From NCBI GenBank assembly GCA_002359185.1, contig DEML01000014.1:1-31858 (forward strand): a stretch of 31,858 bases of DNA, in the 5' to 3' direction. A program made the position numbers and the translations under genes. Each line of letters begins with the position of its first letter. The stretch's first letter is position 1. The notes beneath the pieces are model-generated. The model searched no databases, was not told the origin of the DNA, and was given only the letters and a program-made list of their open reading frames with translations. The DNA is from Planctomycetaceae bacterium UBA2671 (GTDB lineage Bacteria; Planctomycetota; Planctomycetia; Planctomycetales; Planctomycetaceae). Shown one piece after another: positions 8,110 through 16,195 of the stretch.

Positions 8110-9240
8110 TTACTGATCAACAAAGGCCTCAAATCCATTCGTTCGGGAAACTTCCGGTTCCTCTTTCCCGCCAAGCACGACATATCCCTCTGCCTTCTCT
8201 TTCTTCAATACACAGAATCCCGTCTTCGGTCCCATCACTGAAACTGCGGAAGCCAACGCATCAGCTGTGATGCCGGTTTTGGCAATGATCGTTACGCTGC
8301 TTGGCGTGGTCAGCCCCAAGCCAGTTTCAGGATTCACGATGTGGGAATAGCGGACACCATCAATCTCCACATAACGGCTCGCATCGCCCGAAGTCGCAAC
8401 CGAACAGTTGGTAAGTTTGAGATAGACATCAGGATCGTTCTCCGATTTACGTAACGGAGCAATCGCGATGATCCAGGCCTCTTTTTCCGGCGGAGCATTC
8501 GAGACGACGATGTCCCCGGAAGCGTCGACCAGGGCCGAGGTGATGCCGTACTTTTTCAGAACACTCATCGCTTCATCAGCAGCGTAACCTTTAGCGATGC
8601 CTCCCAGATCAATTTGCAGATCGTCCTTCAAAAACGTAACTGTCTGGTCAGACTCGTTCAATTCGTAAAGACGAAAATTGGTTTTTTCCAAAGCAGTCTG
8701 TAAATCTTCCGCAGCCGGTAAACTCCGCTTGCGGTACGCACGTCTCCATAAGTCAGTCAAATGTCCGACGGTTACATCGAAGGCCCCATCAGAATTCCGG
8801 GAGATTTCCTGCGAAGCCTGCAGAACTTTGAACAGATCCTCACTAATCGAAACCGTCTGTCCGGCAACGGCTTGCGAGCAGAGTTGATTTAGTTCGCTGT
8901 CGGGATCGTAATCGGAAAGGATGAGATCGAGTTCTTTGACGCGGGCAAAGGCGGCCTTTTGTGCATCGAGTGCGAGCTTGTCAGAATCGGCATAAAACTC
9001 AATTTGCCACGGCACACCCATCCTTATTTGTCGAAATTGGTACCGAATTGGGCCAGAACCAGGCTTTTCGGTGGCCAATGCTTGACAGTTTCCCGTCAAC
9101 ATGGAAATTATGATGAATAAACAGGCCCATATTGGAAGCCGTTGGTAATAATGGGGAGTGCGTGCGGGATTCGTTTTCCCCAACGATGGCCATTGATCGG
9201 GCTCCCTCCCTCTATCCCGCCTTCCCTCAAGTATTGACAT
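8110..9240 (-). CDS. apbE: FAD:protein FMN transferase (ApbE)
   Basis: Transfers FMN from FAD onto a Thr or Ser of target flavoproteins outside the cytoplasm. Numbering from ATG 9240: a hydrophobic export segment at 34-55, YDPDSELNQL at 111-120, the FAD-binding DLGGIAKGYAAD at 211-222, SGDASRY at 284-290, YSHIVNPETG at 298-307 and the metal-binding ITADALASA at 324-332. All the main ApbE motifs are present and the length of 376 is normal. There is no canonical lipobox: the residue before the cysteine in LTGNC is Asn, so it may be a signal anchor or secreted. The start is uncertain; ATG 9240 has no clear ribosome site, and TTG 9183 or ATGs at 9261 and 9270 are alternatives. No NqrC, RnfG or other obvious FMN-acceptor gene is nearby. 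Confidence 0.9.
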   Translation of the reverse strand: MSILEGRRDRGREPDQWPSLGKTNPARTPHYYQRLPIWACLFIIISMLTGNCQALATEKPGSGPIRYQFRQIRMGVPWQIEFYADSDKLALDAQKAAFARVKELDLILSDYDPDSELNQLCSQAVAGQTVSISEDLFKVLQASQEISRNSDGAFDVTVGHLTDLWRRAYRKRSLPAAEDLQTALEKTNFRLYELNESDQTVTFLKDDLQIDLGGIAKGYAADEAMSVLKKYGITSALVDASGDIVVSNAPPEKEAWIIAIAPLRKSENDPDVYLKLTNCSVATSGDASRYVEIDGVRYSHIVNPETGLGLTTPSSVTIIAKTGITADALASAVSVMGPKTGFCVLKKEKAEGYVVLGGKEEPEVSRTNGFEAFVDQ

Positions 9241-9261
9241 TTTCGCGGAAAGAACTGACAT

Positions 9262-10308
9262 ATGAACCATAGGAATCAATTTCTATATTCGGGACTCTGT
9301 CTCGGGCTGGCCCTACTCATTGTTTCACCCCTGCAGGCTGAGGGCAAGGCACCTGCAGCTGGTGAGGTGAAGTTCGATGCTTATACTGTTGAACTTCCCT
9401 ATACCGAAGTTACCTTCGAAATGCTCCCTATTCCCGGCGGTACCTTTCAAATGGGTAGTCCGGAAGATGAAGCCGATCGTCAGGAAGACGAAGGCCCACA
9501 GCATCCTGTCACCGTCGAACCCTTCTGGATGGGCAAATGCGAAGTGACCTGGGATGAATACGATACTTTCCGCTACAAACTCGATGTTCAACGCCGTGAA
9601 CTGGCTGGGCTCGATGCGAATGAGAAAGACATCAAAGCCGATGCGATGACACGTCCGACCAAAGAATATCGTGACATGACCTTCGGCATGGGCCACGATG
9701 GTTATCCAGCCATCTGCATGACGCAACTGGCAGCCAAAGCTTACTGTGAATGGCTGACGGAAATCACGGGCGATTACTATCGTCTGCCAACCGAAGCCGA
9801 GTGGGAACACGCCTGCCGAGCCGGAACCACTACCGCTTATTCGTTTGGTGACGATCCCGACATGCTCGACGAGTACGCCTGGTATTACGACAATGCCGAC
9901 GAAGCCTATCAGAAAGTCGGCCAGAAAAAGCCGAATCCCTGGGGCTTGCACGACATGCACGGCAATGTCGCCGAGTGGACCCAGGATCAATACATACCCG
10001 ATTTCTATTCGACGTTCCCGACAGATAAAGCAACAGCCAATCCGATCGCCGTTGTGAAAACGCTCTATCCTCGCGTCGTTCGCGGCGGCTCCTGGTACGA
10101 CGATCCCGATTTCCTCCGCAGTGCCTCAAGACAGAAATCCGATCCCCTCTGGAAAGTCCGCGATCCTCAGCTTCCCAAAAGCATGTGGTATCACACCGAT
10201 GCCCTGCATGTCGGCTTCCGTGTCATTCGTCCCGTGCGACGTCCGCTGGAAGATGAAATCAAGCGAAACGTATTTCTGTCTGATCCTCCGCCAGAATTGA
10301 TGAAGTAA
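9262..10308 (+). CDS. Secreted SUMF1/FGE-sulfatase domain protein
   Basis: A 348-residue exported protein with a signal peptide (about 1-27, ending PLQA) and one FGE-sulfatase domain. Landmarks are LPIPGGTFQMGS, GPQHPVTVEPFWMGKCEVTW, RLPTEAEWEHACRAGT, NPWGLHDMHGNVAEW, VVRGGSWYDDP and HVGFRVIRP. True formylglycine-generating enzymes need two cysteines in the C-terminal quarter. Here that region has none, so sulfatase activation is unlikely and a binding or structural role is more probable. An insertion of about 40 residues follows the WDEYD segment. ATG at 9262 has GGAAAG about 9 bases upstream. It is divergent from apbE with almost no intergenic space, so the two promoters may lie within the other gene's 5' region. 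Confidence 0.88.
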   Translation: MNHRNQFLYSGLCLGLALLIVSPLQAEGKAPAAGEVKFDAYTVELPYTEVTFEMLPIPGGTFQMGSPEDEADRQEDEGPQHPVTVEPFWMGKCEVTWDEYDTFRYKLDVQRRELAGLDANEKDIKADAMTRPTKEYRDMTFGMGHDGYPAICMTQLAAKAYCEWLTEITGDYYRLPTEAEWEHACRAGTTTAYSFGDDPDMLDEYAWYYDNADEAYQKVGQKKPNPWGLHDMHGNVAEWTQDQYIPDFYSTFPTDKATANPIAVVKTLYPRVVRGGSWYDDPDFLRSASRQKSDPLWKVRDPQLPKSMWYHTDALHVGFRVIRPVRRPLEDEIKRNVFLSDPPPELMK

Positions 10309-10340
10309 GGTTGGGTTGAAGGTTAAATTTTGAGAATTAA

Positions 10341-10370
10341 AGGGGCGTTTCGCATTCGTGGAACGCCCCT
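10341..10370 (+). terminator. Hairpin terminator candidate after the SUMF1 gene
   Basis: AGGGGCGTT (10341-10349) pairs perfectly with AACGCCCCT (10362-10370) around a 12-base loop. It begins 32 bases after the stop codon. No strong T-run follows, so termination may be weak. Confidence 0.6.
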
Positions 10371-10458
10371 GAGTATTTGAATCCGGTTATCCTTGGACAA
10401 TAACGAAAATGTCATATCTGCAAATATTGATTCTTCAAACACTCGTCTTGACGTCCAA

Positions 10459-10595
10459 GGCGGAACTTGCGAAAGTTCGCCTCATCGCTCGTGACGAATA
10501 TCTCGGATGACATTTATTCGAGCGATGATTGACCCGAAATGATTTGTGCATGGAGCACATCTTCGAACACAAAATTGAGGACCGAACGAACGGTC
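10459..10595 (+). promoter_or_regulatory. Hairpin-rich leader region before ompH
   Basis: Three inverted repeats precede the ompH start. GGCGGAACTT folds back on AAGTTCGCC at 10459-10481. CATCGCTCG (10483-10491) pairs with CGAGCGATG (10519-10527). GACCG (10580-10584) pairs with CGGTC (10591-10595). Their spacing suggests a structured 5' leader or a set of operators. This is inference from pairing only. Confidence 0.45.
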
Positions 10596-10606
10596 TGACG
10601 TTACGA

Positions 10607-11277
<671 letters not shown>

Positions 11278-11344
11278 TTTGGTTGATCGTCTTTCCCTTG
11301 AAATGACAATCAACTTTCCCTGGGAGTTCTCAGGACTATGAACA

Positions 11345-11385
11345 AAACGAGTCGATGCCATCGTGCGTATCGGCTCGTTTTTTTT
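11345..11385 (+). terminator. Rho-independent terminator of ompH
   Basis: AAACGAGTCGAT (11345-11356) pairs with ATCGGCTCGTTT (11369-11380) with one mismatch, followed by an uninterrupted run of Ts to 11385. It is the best intrinsic terminator in the window. Confidence 0.9.
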
Positions 11386-11398
11386 ACATAGATATTAA

Positions 11399-11417
11399 CC
11401 CGAAGCGTCAGCGAGGG
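11399..11417 (+). repeat. GNNA hairpin repeat, copy A (CCC/GGG form)
   Basis: CCC-GAA-GC-GTCA-GC-GA-GGG: outer 3-bp stem, asymmetric GAA/GA internal loop, GC/GC stem, four-base loop. Five other copies occur at 11475, 11646, 16009, 16053 and 20652. Confidence 0.85.
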
Positions 11418-11433
11418 AACAGCGTTGTGTGCA

Positions 11434-11454
11434 TAGTCCAGACACTGCCTGACG
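11434..11454 (+). repeat. Degenerate copy of the 2705 repeat arm
   Basis: TAGTCCAGACACTGCCTGACG matches the arm at 2705-2727 with a few changes. It is a single arm without its inverted partner, between copies A and B of the GNNA hairpin. Confidence 0.6.
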
Positions 11455-11474
11455 AATTCCGACATCGATACAAG

Positions 11475-11493
11475 CACGAAGCGCAAGCGAGTG
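11475..11493 (+). repeat. GNNA hairpin repeat, copy B (CAC/GTG form)
   Basis: CAC-GAA-GC-GCAA-GC-GA-GTG, the same fold as copy A but with the middle base pair of the outer stem changed on both sides and a classic GCAA tetraloop. The flanking TACAAG is shared with the copies near 16009 and 16053. Confidence 0.85.
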
Positions 11494-11509
11494 TGTCCGA
11501 GAGGTGTGC

Positions 11510-11532
11510 CACTGCTGGCTTGCCCAGCAGTG
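11510..11532. repeat. Small hairpin CACTGCTGG/CCAGCAGTG
   Basis: A perfect 9-bp inverted repeat around a CTTGC loop. It is similar in its opening bases to the hairpins at 12638 and 12690 and probably belongs to a related dispersed family. Confidence 0.75.
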
Positions 11533-11645
11533 TTTGATTTGATGTTGAATTTACACCTGTAGAGTCATCTGCGAGTATTTTTGCATGAAATAGAATGTCC
11601 GTTTTGATAAGCGGAGTTTGACCAAATTTGAAATCGAACGCTGTC

Positions 11646-11664
11646 CCCTCGCTAACGCTTCGGG
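11646..11664 (-). repeat. GNNA hairpin repeat, copy C (CCC/GGG form)
   Basis: Read on the minus strand it is CCC-GAA-GC-GTTA-GC-GA-GGG. It lies in the same spacer as copies A and B but in the opposite orientation. The remainder of 11386-11741 has no gene. Confidence 0.85.
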
Positions 11665-11741
11665 TTAAGATGGTTCATACCCATAGCCTGACAATTCATT
11701 ACGAATTGTCACCAATGATCAATCTCGTCAAGGAGTGACGA

Positions 11742-12617
11742 ATGAGACAAGATCGTAATCAGCAGACAATTTCAAAGTCCACTTCCGTGCAGGGATTCGG
11801 GCTGTTCACAAATGCCGATGTGACCGTGACATTTCTTCCAGCCGAAGAGAATACGGGTATTGTCTTTGAACGGGTCGATTTACCGGGCCATCCCCAAATC
11901 CCAGCCGATATCGATTACATTGCAGCCGAAGAACGTCGCACCAAACTGGTCAACGGTTCTGCTTCGGTGGAAATGATTGAACATGTGATGGCGGCTTTGG
12001 CAGGCTTACAGATTGATAACTGCCGAATTCAGGTAAACAGCTCCGAATTGCCCGGATGCGATGGCTCGTCTCTTCCCTATGTGGTTGCATTGATCGAAGG
12101 ACAGCCGGTATCTCAGTCAGCCAGACGTAAAACTATTGTTATCAATAAAGAAAGCGCGATTGAACAGGGAGAAGCGGTCGTTTCCATCGCCCCCTACTTC
12201 AGTGGACTGCGAATCAGCTACGATTTGAATTACGGCTCCGAGTCCTGCATTCCGCCACAACTGGCCGACTTTACGATTACGCCGGAAGCATTTGTCACAA
12301 AAATCGCCCCGGCTCGAACCTTCGTACTTGAGCGCGAAATCGAATATCTGCGACGACAGGGTTACGGCGAAAAAGTCACAACCGCCGATCTGCTCGTCTA
12401 TGGAGAATCAGGCCCCATCGGAAATTCACTGCGGGCGCATAATGAATGTGCCCGCCATAAACTGCTCGATTGCCTCGGCGACCTGGCCTTATGTGGCTGC
12501 GATGTTCAGGGACATATCCGAGCATTTCGCAGCGGTCATCGGCATAACCACCAATTGGCCAGACAACTGAAACAGATGATTCGAACAGACAGAAAACAAA
12601 ACGAACGAGCCGCTTAA
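11742..12617 (+). CDS. lpxC: UDP-3-O-acyl-GlcNAc deacetylase (LpxC)
   Basis: Catalyses the committed, zinc-dependent step of lipid A synthesis in the cytoplasm by removing acetate from UDP-3-O-acyl-N-acetylglucosamine. The 291 residues contain all active-site positions: the base and zinc ligand E80-H81 in EMIEHVMAAL, H239 and D243 in ARHKLLDCLGD with the adjacent K240, and the catalytic H266 in SGHRHNHQL. GPIGNSLRAHNECARHK is typical. AAGGAG at 11730-11735 sits 6 bases before ATG 11742, which fixes the start. This indicates a true lipid A-making outer membrane. A hairpin pair and the Gfo/Idh/MocA gene follow on the same strand; other lpx genes are not in the window. Confidence 0.96.
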   Translation: MRQDRNQQTISKSTSVQGFGLFTNADVTVTFLPAEENTGIVFERVDLPGHPQIPADIDYIAAEERRTKLVNGSASVEMIEHVMAALAGLQIDNCRIQVNSSELPGCDGSSLPYVVALIEGQPVSQSARRKTIVINKESAIEQGEAVVSIAPYFSGLRISYDLNYGSESCIPPQLADFTITPEAFVTKIAPARTFVLEREIEYLRRQGYGEKVTTADLLVYGESGPIGNSLRAHNECARHKLLDCLGDLALCGCDVQGHIRAFRSGHRHNHQLARQLKQMIRTDRKQNERAA

Positions 12618-12633
12618 AGATTTTATTATAAGC

Positions 12634-12712
12634 GTGCCACGGCTCTGTGAGCCGTGTTCGTGGATTGATCCACAGTAAAAAAATGATCGCACTGCTCACA
12701 GAGCAGTGGCAC
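12634..12712. repeat. Paired inverted hairpins after lpxC
   Basis: Two perfect hairpins, CACGGCTC-TGT-GAGCCGTG (12638-12656) and CACTGCTC-ACA-GAGCAGTG (12690-12708), sit in opposite orientation. Their 19-base outer segments at 12634-12652 and 12694-12712 are reverse complements with one mismatch. This is the same two-hairpin architecture as the element at 2705-2772. It may weaken read-through from lpxC. Confidence 0.9.
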
Positions 12713-12767
12713 AGAACTTCAAAAGACAATTATATCTATTAAGTATTTAGAGTTGAGAGGAATTGAG

Positions 12768-13823
12768 ATGAGTCAGTTACAAAAAATTCGCATGGCTGTT
12801 ATCGGTGTCGGGGCATTGGGGCGTCATCATGCACGAATTCTGGCAAACATGGACGGTGTCGATTTAATCGCGGTCGCCGATCCGAATGCCGCTCAGGCGC
12901 AAGCCGTTGCCGAACAGCATCAAACCGACTGGGTGACCGACTATTCCGAGATCATCGATCAATGCGACGCCGTCACGCTGGTTGCACCGACTTTTCTGCA
13001 TCATGAAATTGCCTCAAACTGCCTGAAACAGGGAAAACACATTCTCGTAGAAAAACCACTCACTGCCGATGTCGCTCAGGCTCAGGAACTGATCGAACTG
13101 GCCCTCGATCACGACTCCGTTTTGCAGGTCGGCCACATCGAACGTTTCAATCCGGCTTTTGAATTGCTGTGTGATTCCCTGACATCGGTCCCGCGATACT
13201 TGCGAGCAGAACGACTCAGTCCATTCCCATTCCGTTCCCTCGACATCGGCGTGATTCACGATTTGATGATCCACGATATCGAATTGATCCTCCACTTAAC
13301 GGGAACAATGCCGACCAAAGTTGAAGCCTTCGGCTCGCAGATCATGGGTGCTCATGAAGATACCGTTCAGGCACGCCTGCACTTCCCCGGCGGCAGTATT
13401 GCCGATATCACCGCCAGCCGAGTCAATCCAGAACCGCGTCGAAGTTTGAGCGTCTGGACGAGCACTGAAAACCTTACTGCCGATCTACATACGCGACAGG
13501 TTTCTATTCAGCGTCCAACTCTTTCGATGTTGACTGGCCCAGCTATGGAAGATCGCATGCGAGCCGGTGAAGATGTTGCTGAGTTGCGAACCCGAGTATT
13601 CGGCGAATTCATCGAAACCGAAACCATCCAGGCTTCTGATGAAGATGCCCTCACCGCAGAACTCCTTGAATTCACCAACTGTGTTCGGAATAATATACAG
13701 CCACGTGTGGATGGCAAAGCTGGTTTGCAGGCGGTTCAGGTAGCTGACCGAGTTCTGGAATCACTGCAAAGTAATTGTATCAATGCACGATTGCAGGCCG
13801 TGAAACAGAAACGCGTTGCGTAG
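12768..13823 (+). CDS. Gfo/Idh/MocA family oxidoreductase
   Basis: A 351-residue NAD(P)-dependent sugar dehydrogenase-like enzyme. The N-terminal Rossmann fold has VIGVGALGRHHARIL (11-25) and the family's catalytic EKP motif is in ILVEKPLTADVAQAQ (EKP 95-97). VGHIERFNPAF and the HDLMIHDIELILHL segment match a subgroup often found beside lipid A genes. The GnnA-type dehydrogenases that oxidise UDP-GlcNAc at C3 belong to this superfamily. That role fits the lpxC neighbour but is inference, and no GnnB-like aminotransferase is in view. ATG 12768 is chosen because AGAGG lies about 7 bases upstream; the TTG at 12753 has nothing comparable. It is separated from lpxC by 150 bases containing a hairpin pair. 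Confidence 0.9.
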   Translation: MSQLQKIRMAVIGVGALGRHHARILANMDGVDLIAVADPNAAQAQAVAEQHQTDWVTDYSEIIDQCDAVTLVAPTFLHHEIASNCLKQGKHILVEKPLTADVAQAQELIELALDHDSVLQVGHIERFNPAFELLCDSLTSVPRYLRAERLSPFPFRSLDIGVIHDLMIHDIELILHLTGTMPTKVEAFGSQIMGAHEDTVQARLHFPGGSIADITASRVNPEPRRSLSVWTSTENLTADLHTRQVSIQRPTLSMLTGPAMEDRMRAGEDVAELRTRVFGEFIETETIQASDEDALTAELLEFTNCVRNNIQPRVDGKAGLQAVQVADRVLESLQSNCINARLQAVKQKRVA

Positions 13824-13862
13824 TCCAGGCACTTATTAAAAGTGTTCTTTTTCAACTTTTTA

Positions 13863-13987
13863 GATAGCCCCGAAAGATTCTTTCGGGGCGGCGCAGCCGC
13901 AAGCAGTTTTGTGAAAAACTCCTCACCAAGCTGAAAGGCCACTTGTCGACTTCGTCCACCCAGATAGAAAAATCTCTCTGGGCTATC
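13863..13987. other. Multi-hairpin structured element between convergent genes
   Basis: GATAGCCC (13863-13870) is complementary to GGGCTATC (13980-13987). Inside lie four local hairpins: CCCCGAAAG/CTTTCGGGG (13868-13888), GCGGC/GCCGC (13888-13900), AGTTTT/AAAACT (13905-13920) and CCCAGA/TCTGGG (13959-13982). Some stems overlap by a base or two, so not all form at once. It fills most of the gap between the convergent oxidoreductase and phosphohexomutase genes. It may be a bidirectional terminator, a composite repeat or an RNA. Confidence 0.6.
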
Positions 13988-14012
13988 CCAATTTGTTAAC
14001 TGGGGTATTCAA

Positions 14013-15842
14013 TCACGATTTAGTCGCCAACTGAACCTCAATCCACTTCATCAGATCTGCCTGGACGGCTTGATAAACGCTCTTCGTCTCTTCTTTCACG
14101 TTGTCCAGGAATCTCTCGCCGACTTTCGAACTGACGAACAGGTAGAATTTGATTTTCGGTTCGGTTCCGGAAGGTCGCACGGCGATGCGGACAGATTTTG
14201 TTTCGGTCGCGGCTTCAAAGAAGAGCAGATTGCCGCTCGGAGCCGGTAAGTCGGAAATTTCCAGGTTATCGGGCAAACCGCGGATTTGATGTCGTTCGAA
14301 ATCGCGGACGGAATTCAAGGGAATTCCCCCCAGCACTGTCGGTGGCGAAACTCGGAACGCGTGCATCAAAGCGTTGATCTGAGCTTTCCCGCTCGATCCG
14401 GTACAGACTTGCGATTTCTGTCCCTCAAGAAAGTAGCCATGCTCTTTGTAGAGTTCGTCGAGACGATCGAGCAGACTCTTTCCCTGTGTTTGCAGTTCCG
14501 CTGCGGCTTCACAAATATAAAGTGACGCGATCCCGGCATCTTTATCGCGGGCGTAAGTTCCGGCCAGAAATCCGAGTGATTCCTCGGCTCCAAACACAAA
14601 CTTCTCTGGCCCTCCTGCATCCATCGCTTCGCCAATGTATTTGAAACCGACGAGCAGATCGTCGACACATTTGACATTATGGGCTTGAGAAATTGCTCCG
14701 ATCAGCGGCGTCGTCACCAGAGTTTCCACGACGAAATGCTCGGGCGATAATGTGCCGGTTTCTGATCGTTTTCTCAAAATGTAATCGACAATCAGCGATC
14801 CAATTTGATTGCCGGTCAAATGCACAAACTGACCAGACTGGTTTCTCACACAGACTCCGAGTCGGTCGGCATCGGGATCGGAAGCGAGAATCAGCGAGGC
14901 ATCGACTTGTTTGGCTTTCTCGATACTCTCCTTGAAAACTTCCGTCCGTTCCGGATTCGGCATGTGCTGATCGACATTCGGGAAGTCCCCATTGGGGGCA
15001 CGTTGAGCTTCCAGAATCTGTACGCCATCAAAGCCAGCTTTCTTCAAAATTTGAAAGCAGGCCGTTTCTCCGACTCCATGCAAAGGGGTATAGATTGCAG
15101 TCAGTTCCCGCTCGCTGGAAAGTGACATCTCCAGCACGGCAGCGTGATAAGCGTCGTCGATTTGTTGATCGAGAATCTCAATACTTCCTGACTGTACACC
15201 GACTTCAAAATCAATCGTCGGAATTTCGCCGGCATCATAAACGCAATCGACAATCCCTTTATCGTGTGGAGGAAGTACCTGTCCGCCGGTGTTCCAGTAG
15301 GCTTTGAATCCATTATCTTCCGGCGGGTTATGTGATGCGGAAATCATGACCCCGATATCGCAATTGAGATGCCGAACTGAAAAGGAAAGTTCCGGCGTCG
15401 AACGGGGCTCTGGAAAAAAGTAGACTTTCAGACCATGTGCTGCAAGTACACAAGCCGTCAAGCGGGCAAATTCCATCGAACGGTTACGAGAATCGCAGGT
15501 CACAACTGCCTGATTACTGCCGTTAATTCCTGCCAGCTTCAGATAGGTCGCCAGACCATGAGCAGACTCGGCAATGGTGCGAGGGTTGATGGTGGCAGAA
15601 CCAAAATCCGCCATTGGCCCGCGACGTCCGCCTGTGCCGAACGCGATCACTTCCCAGAAGAGGGCGTCCAGCTTGCCGAACTGTTCCGCTTCAATCAATT
15701 CCCGGATGGGCTCGACATACTCGGAATATTGGGGTTCCGACAACCAGCGTTTGATATTTTTCGCGGCTCCATCCGTCAGCAGCTTCGCAGCCGCAGCATT
15801 CTTCACGATGGTTTTACACTTTGAGACGCTTGGAGAATTCAT
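14013..15842 (-). CDS. Alpha-D-phosphohexomutase (PGM/PMM family)
   Basis: Interconverts hexose 1- and 6-phosphates in the cytoplasm, feeding glycolysis, glycogen or nucleotide-sugar synthesis. The 609 residues show the four-domain signature: active-site phosphoserine S170 in VMISASHNPPEDNGFKAYW, metal-binding DPDADRLGV (322-330), sugar-binding GAEESLGF (418-425) and phosphate-binding RPSGTEPKIKFY (556-567). The length and the FGTGGRRGPMADFG opening match the long PgcA-like phosphoglucomutase branch better than the 450-residue ManB or GlmM type, but glucose versus mannose specificity is not certain. ATG at 15842 is used; the ribosome site is weak. It is convergent with the oxidoreductase gene and stands alone on its strand for more than 350 bases upstream. 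Confidence 0.92.
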   Translation of the reverse strand: MNSPSVSKCKTIVKNAAAAKLLTDGAAKNIKRWLSEPQYSEYVEPIRELIEAEQFGKLDALFWEVIAFGTGGRRGPMADFGSATINPRTIAESAHGLATYLKLAGINGSNQAVVTCDSRNRSMEFARLTACVLAAHGLKVYFFPEPRSTPELSFSVRHLNCDIGVMISASHNPPEDNGFKAYWNTGGQVLPPHDKGIVDCVYDAGEIPTIDFEVGVQSGSIEILDQQIDDAYHAAVLEMSLSSERELTAIYTPLHGVGETACFQILKKAGFDGVQILEAQRAPNGDFPNVDQHMPNPERTEVFKESIEKAKQVDASLILASDPDADRLGVCVRNQSGQFVHLTGNQIGSLIVDYILRKRSETGTLSPEHFVVETLVTTPLIGAISQAHNVKCVDDLLVGFKYIGEAMDAGGPEKFVFGAEESLGFLAGTYARDKDAGIASLYICEAAAELQTQGKSLLDRLDELYKEHGYFLEGQKSQVCTGSSGKAQINALMHAFRVSPPTVLGGIPLNSVRDFERHQIRGLPDNLEISDLPAPSGNLLFFEAATETKSVRIAVRPSGTEPKIKFYLFVSSKVGERFLDNVKEETKSVYQAVQADLMKWIEVQLATKS

Positions 15843-16002
15843 CTGTCTGTCTTTATGTTTAACTTAAATAGTGCCGCCGCATGAGACGCGGTGTGAACCG
15901 TTCCTATTATCAACTGCTTATTTTAGCAAAATAATCAGCGGACTTCGACTGAATTACAGAGGATGAGGCATTCTCTCAAAAACTCTTGAAGCCAATAATC
16001 CC

Positions 16003-16077
16003 TACAAGCACGAAGCGCAAGCGAGTGAGTAAGTAAGTCGAAAGGTAAAACTCACTCGCTTGCGCTTCGTGCTTGTA
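16003..16077. repeat. Perfect 28-bp inverted repeat carrying two GNNA hairpins
   Basis: Positions 16003-16030 and 16050-16077 are exact reverse complements around a 19-base spacer. Each arm contains one CAC/GTG-form GNNA hairpin: copy D at 16009-16027 (+) and copy E at 16053-16071 (-). The remainder of the gap 15843-16195 holds the terminator below and nothing else I recognise. Confidence 0.93.
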
Positions 16078-16133
16078 TTCTCCCAATATTTAATGAGATC
16101 GAAGATTCTCTAGCTTAGGAATCATGTTTACCA

Positions 16134-16173
16134 AATAAAAAACGCTCCTGAACGGATCTGTTCAGAAGCGTTT
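16134..16173 (-). terminator. Terminator of the Bax inhibitor gene
   Basis: Read on the minus strand, AAACGCTTCTGAAC pairs with GTTCAGGAGCGTTT with one mismatch, then a run of Ts and an AT-rich tail follow. It starts about 22 bases after the stop of the gene at 16196. Confidence 0.88.
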
Positions 16174-16195
16174 GGTGAATCAAAGTGATTCTTGA

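Noticed and set aside
11399..11493. Possible CRISPR array from repeated CGAAGCG units
   Set aside because: Units are irregularly spaced, in both orientations, and lack uniform spacers; they are dispersed hairpins.
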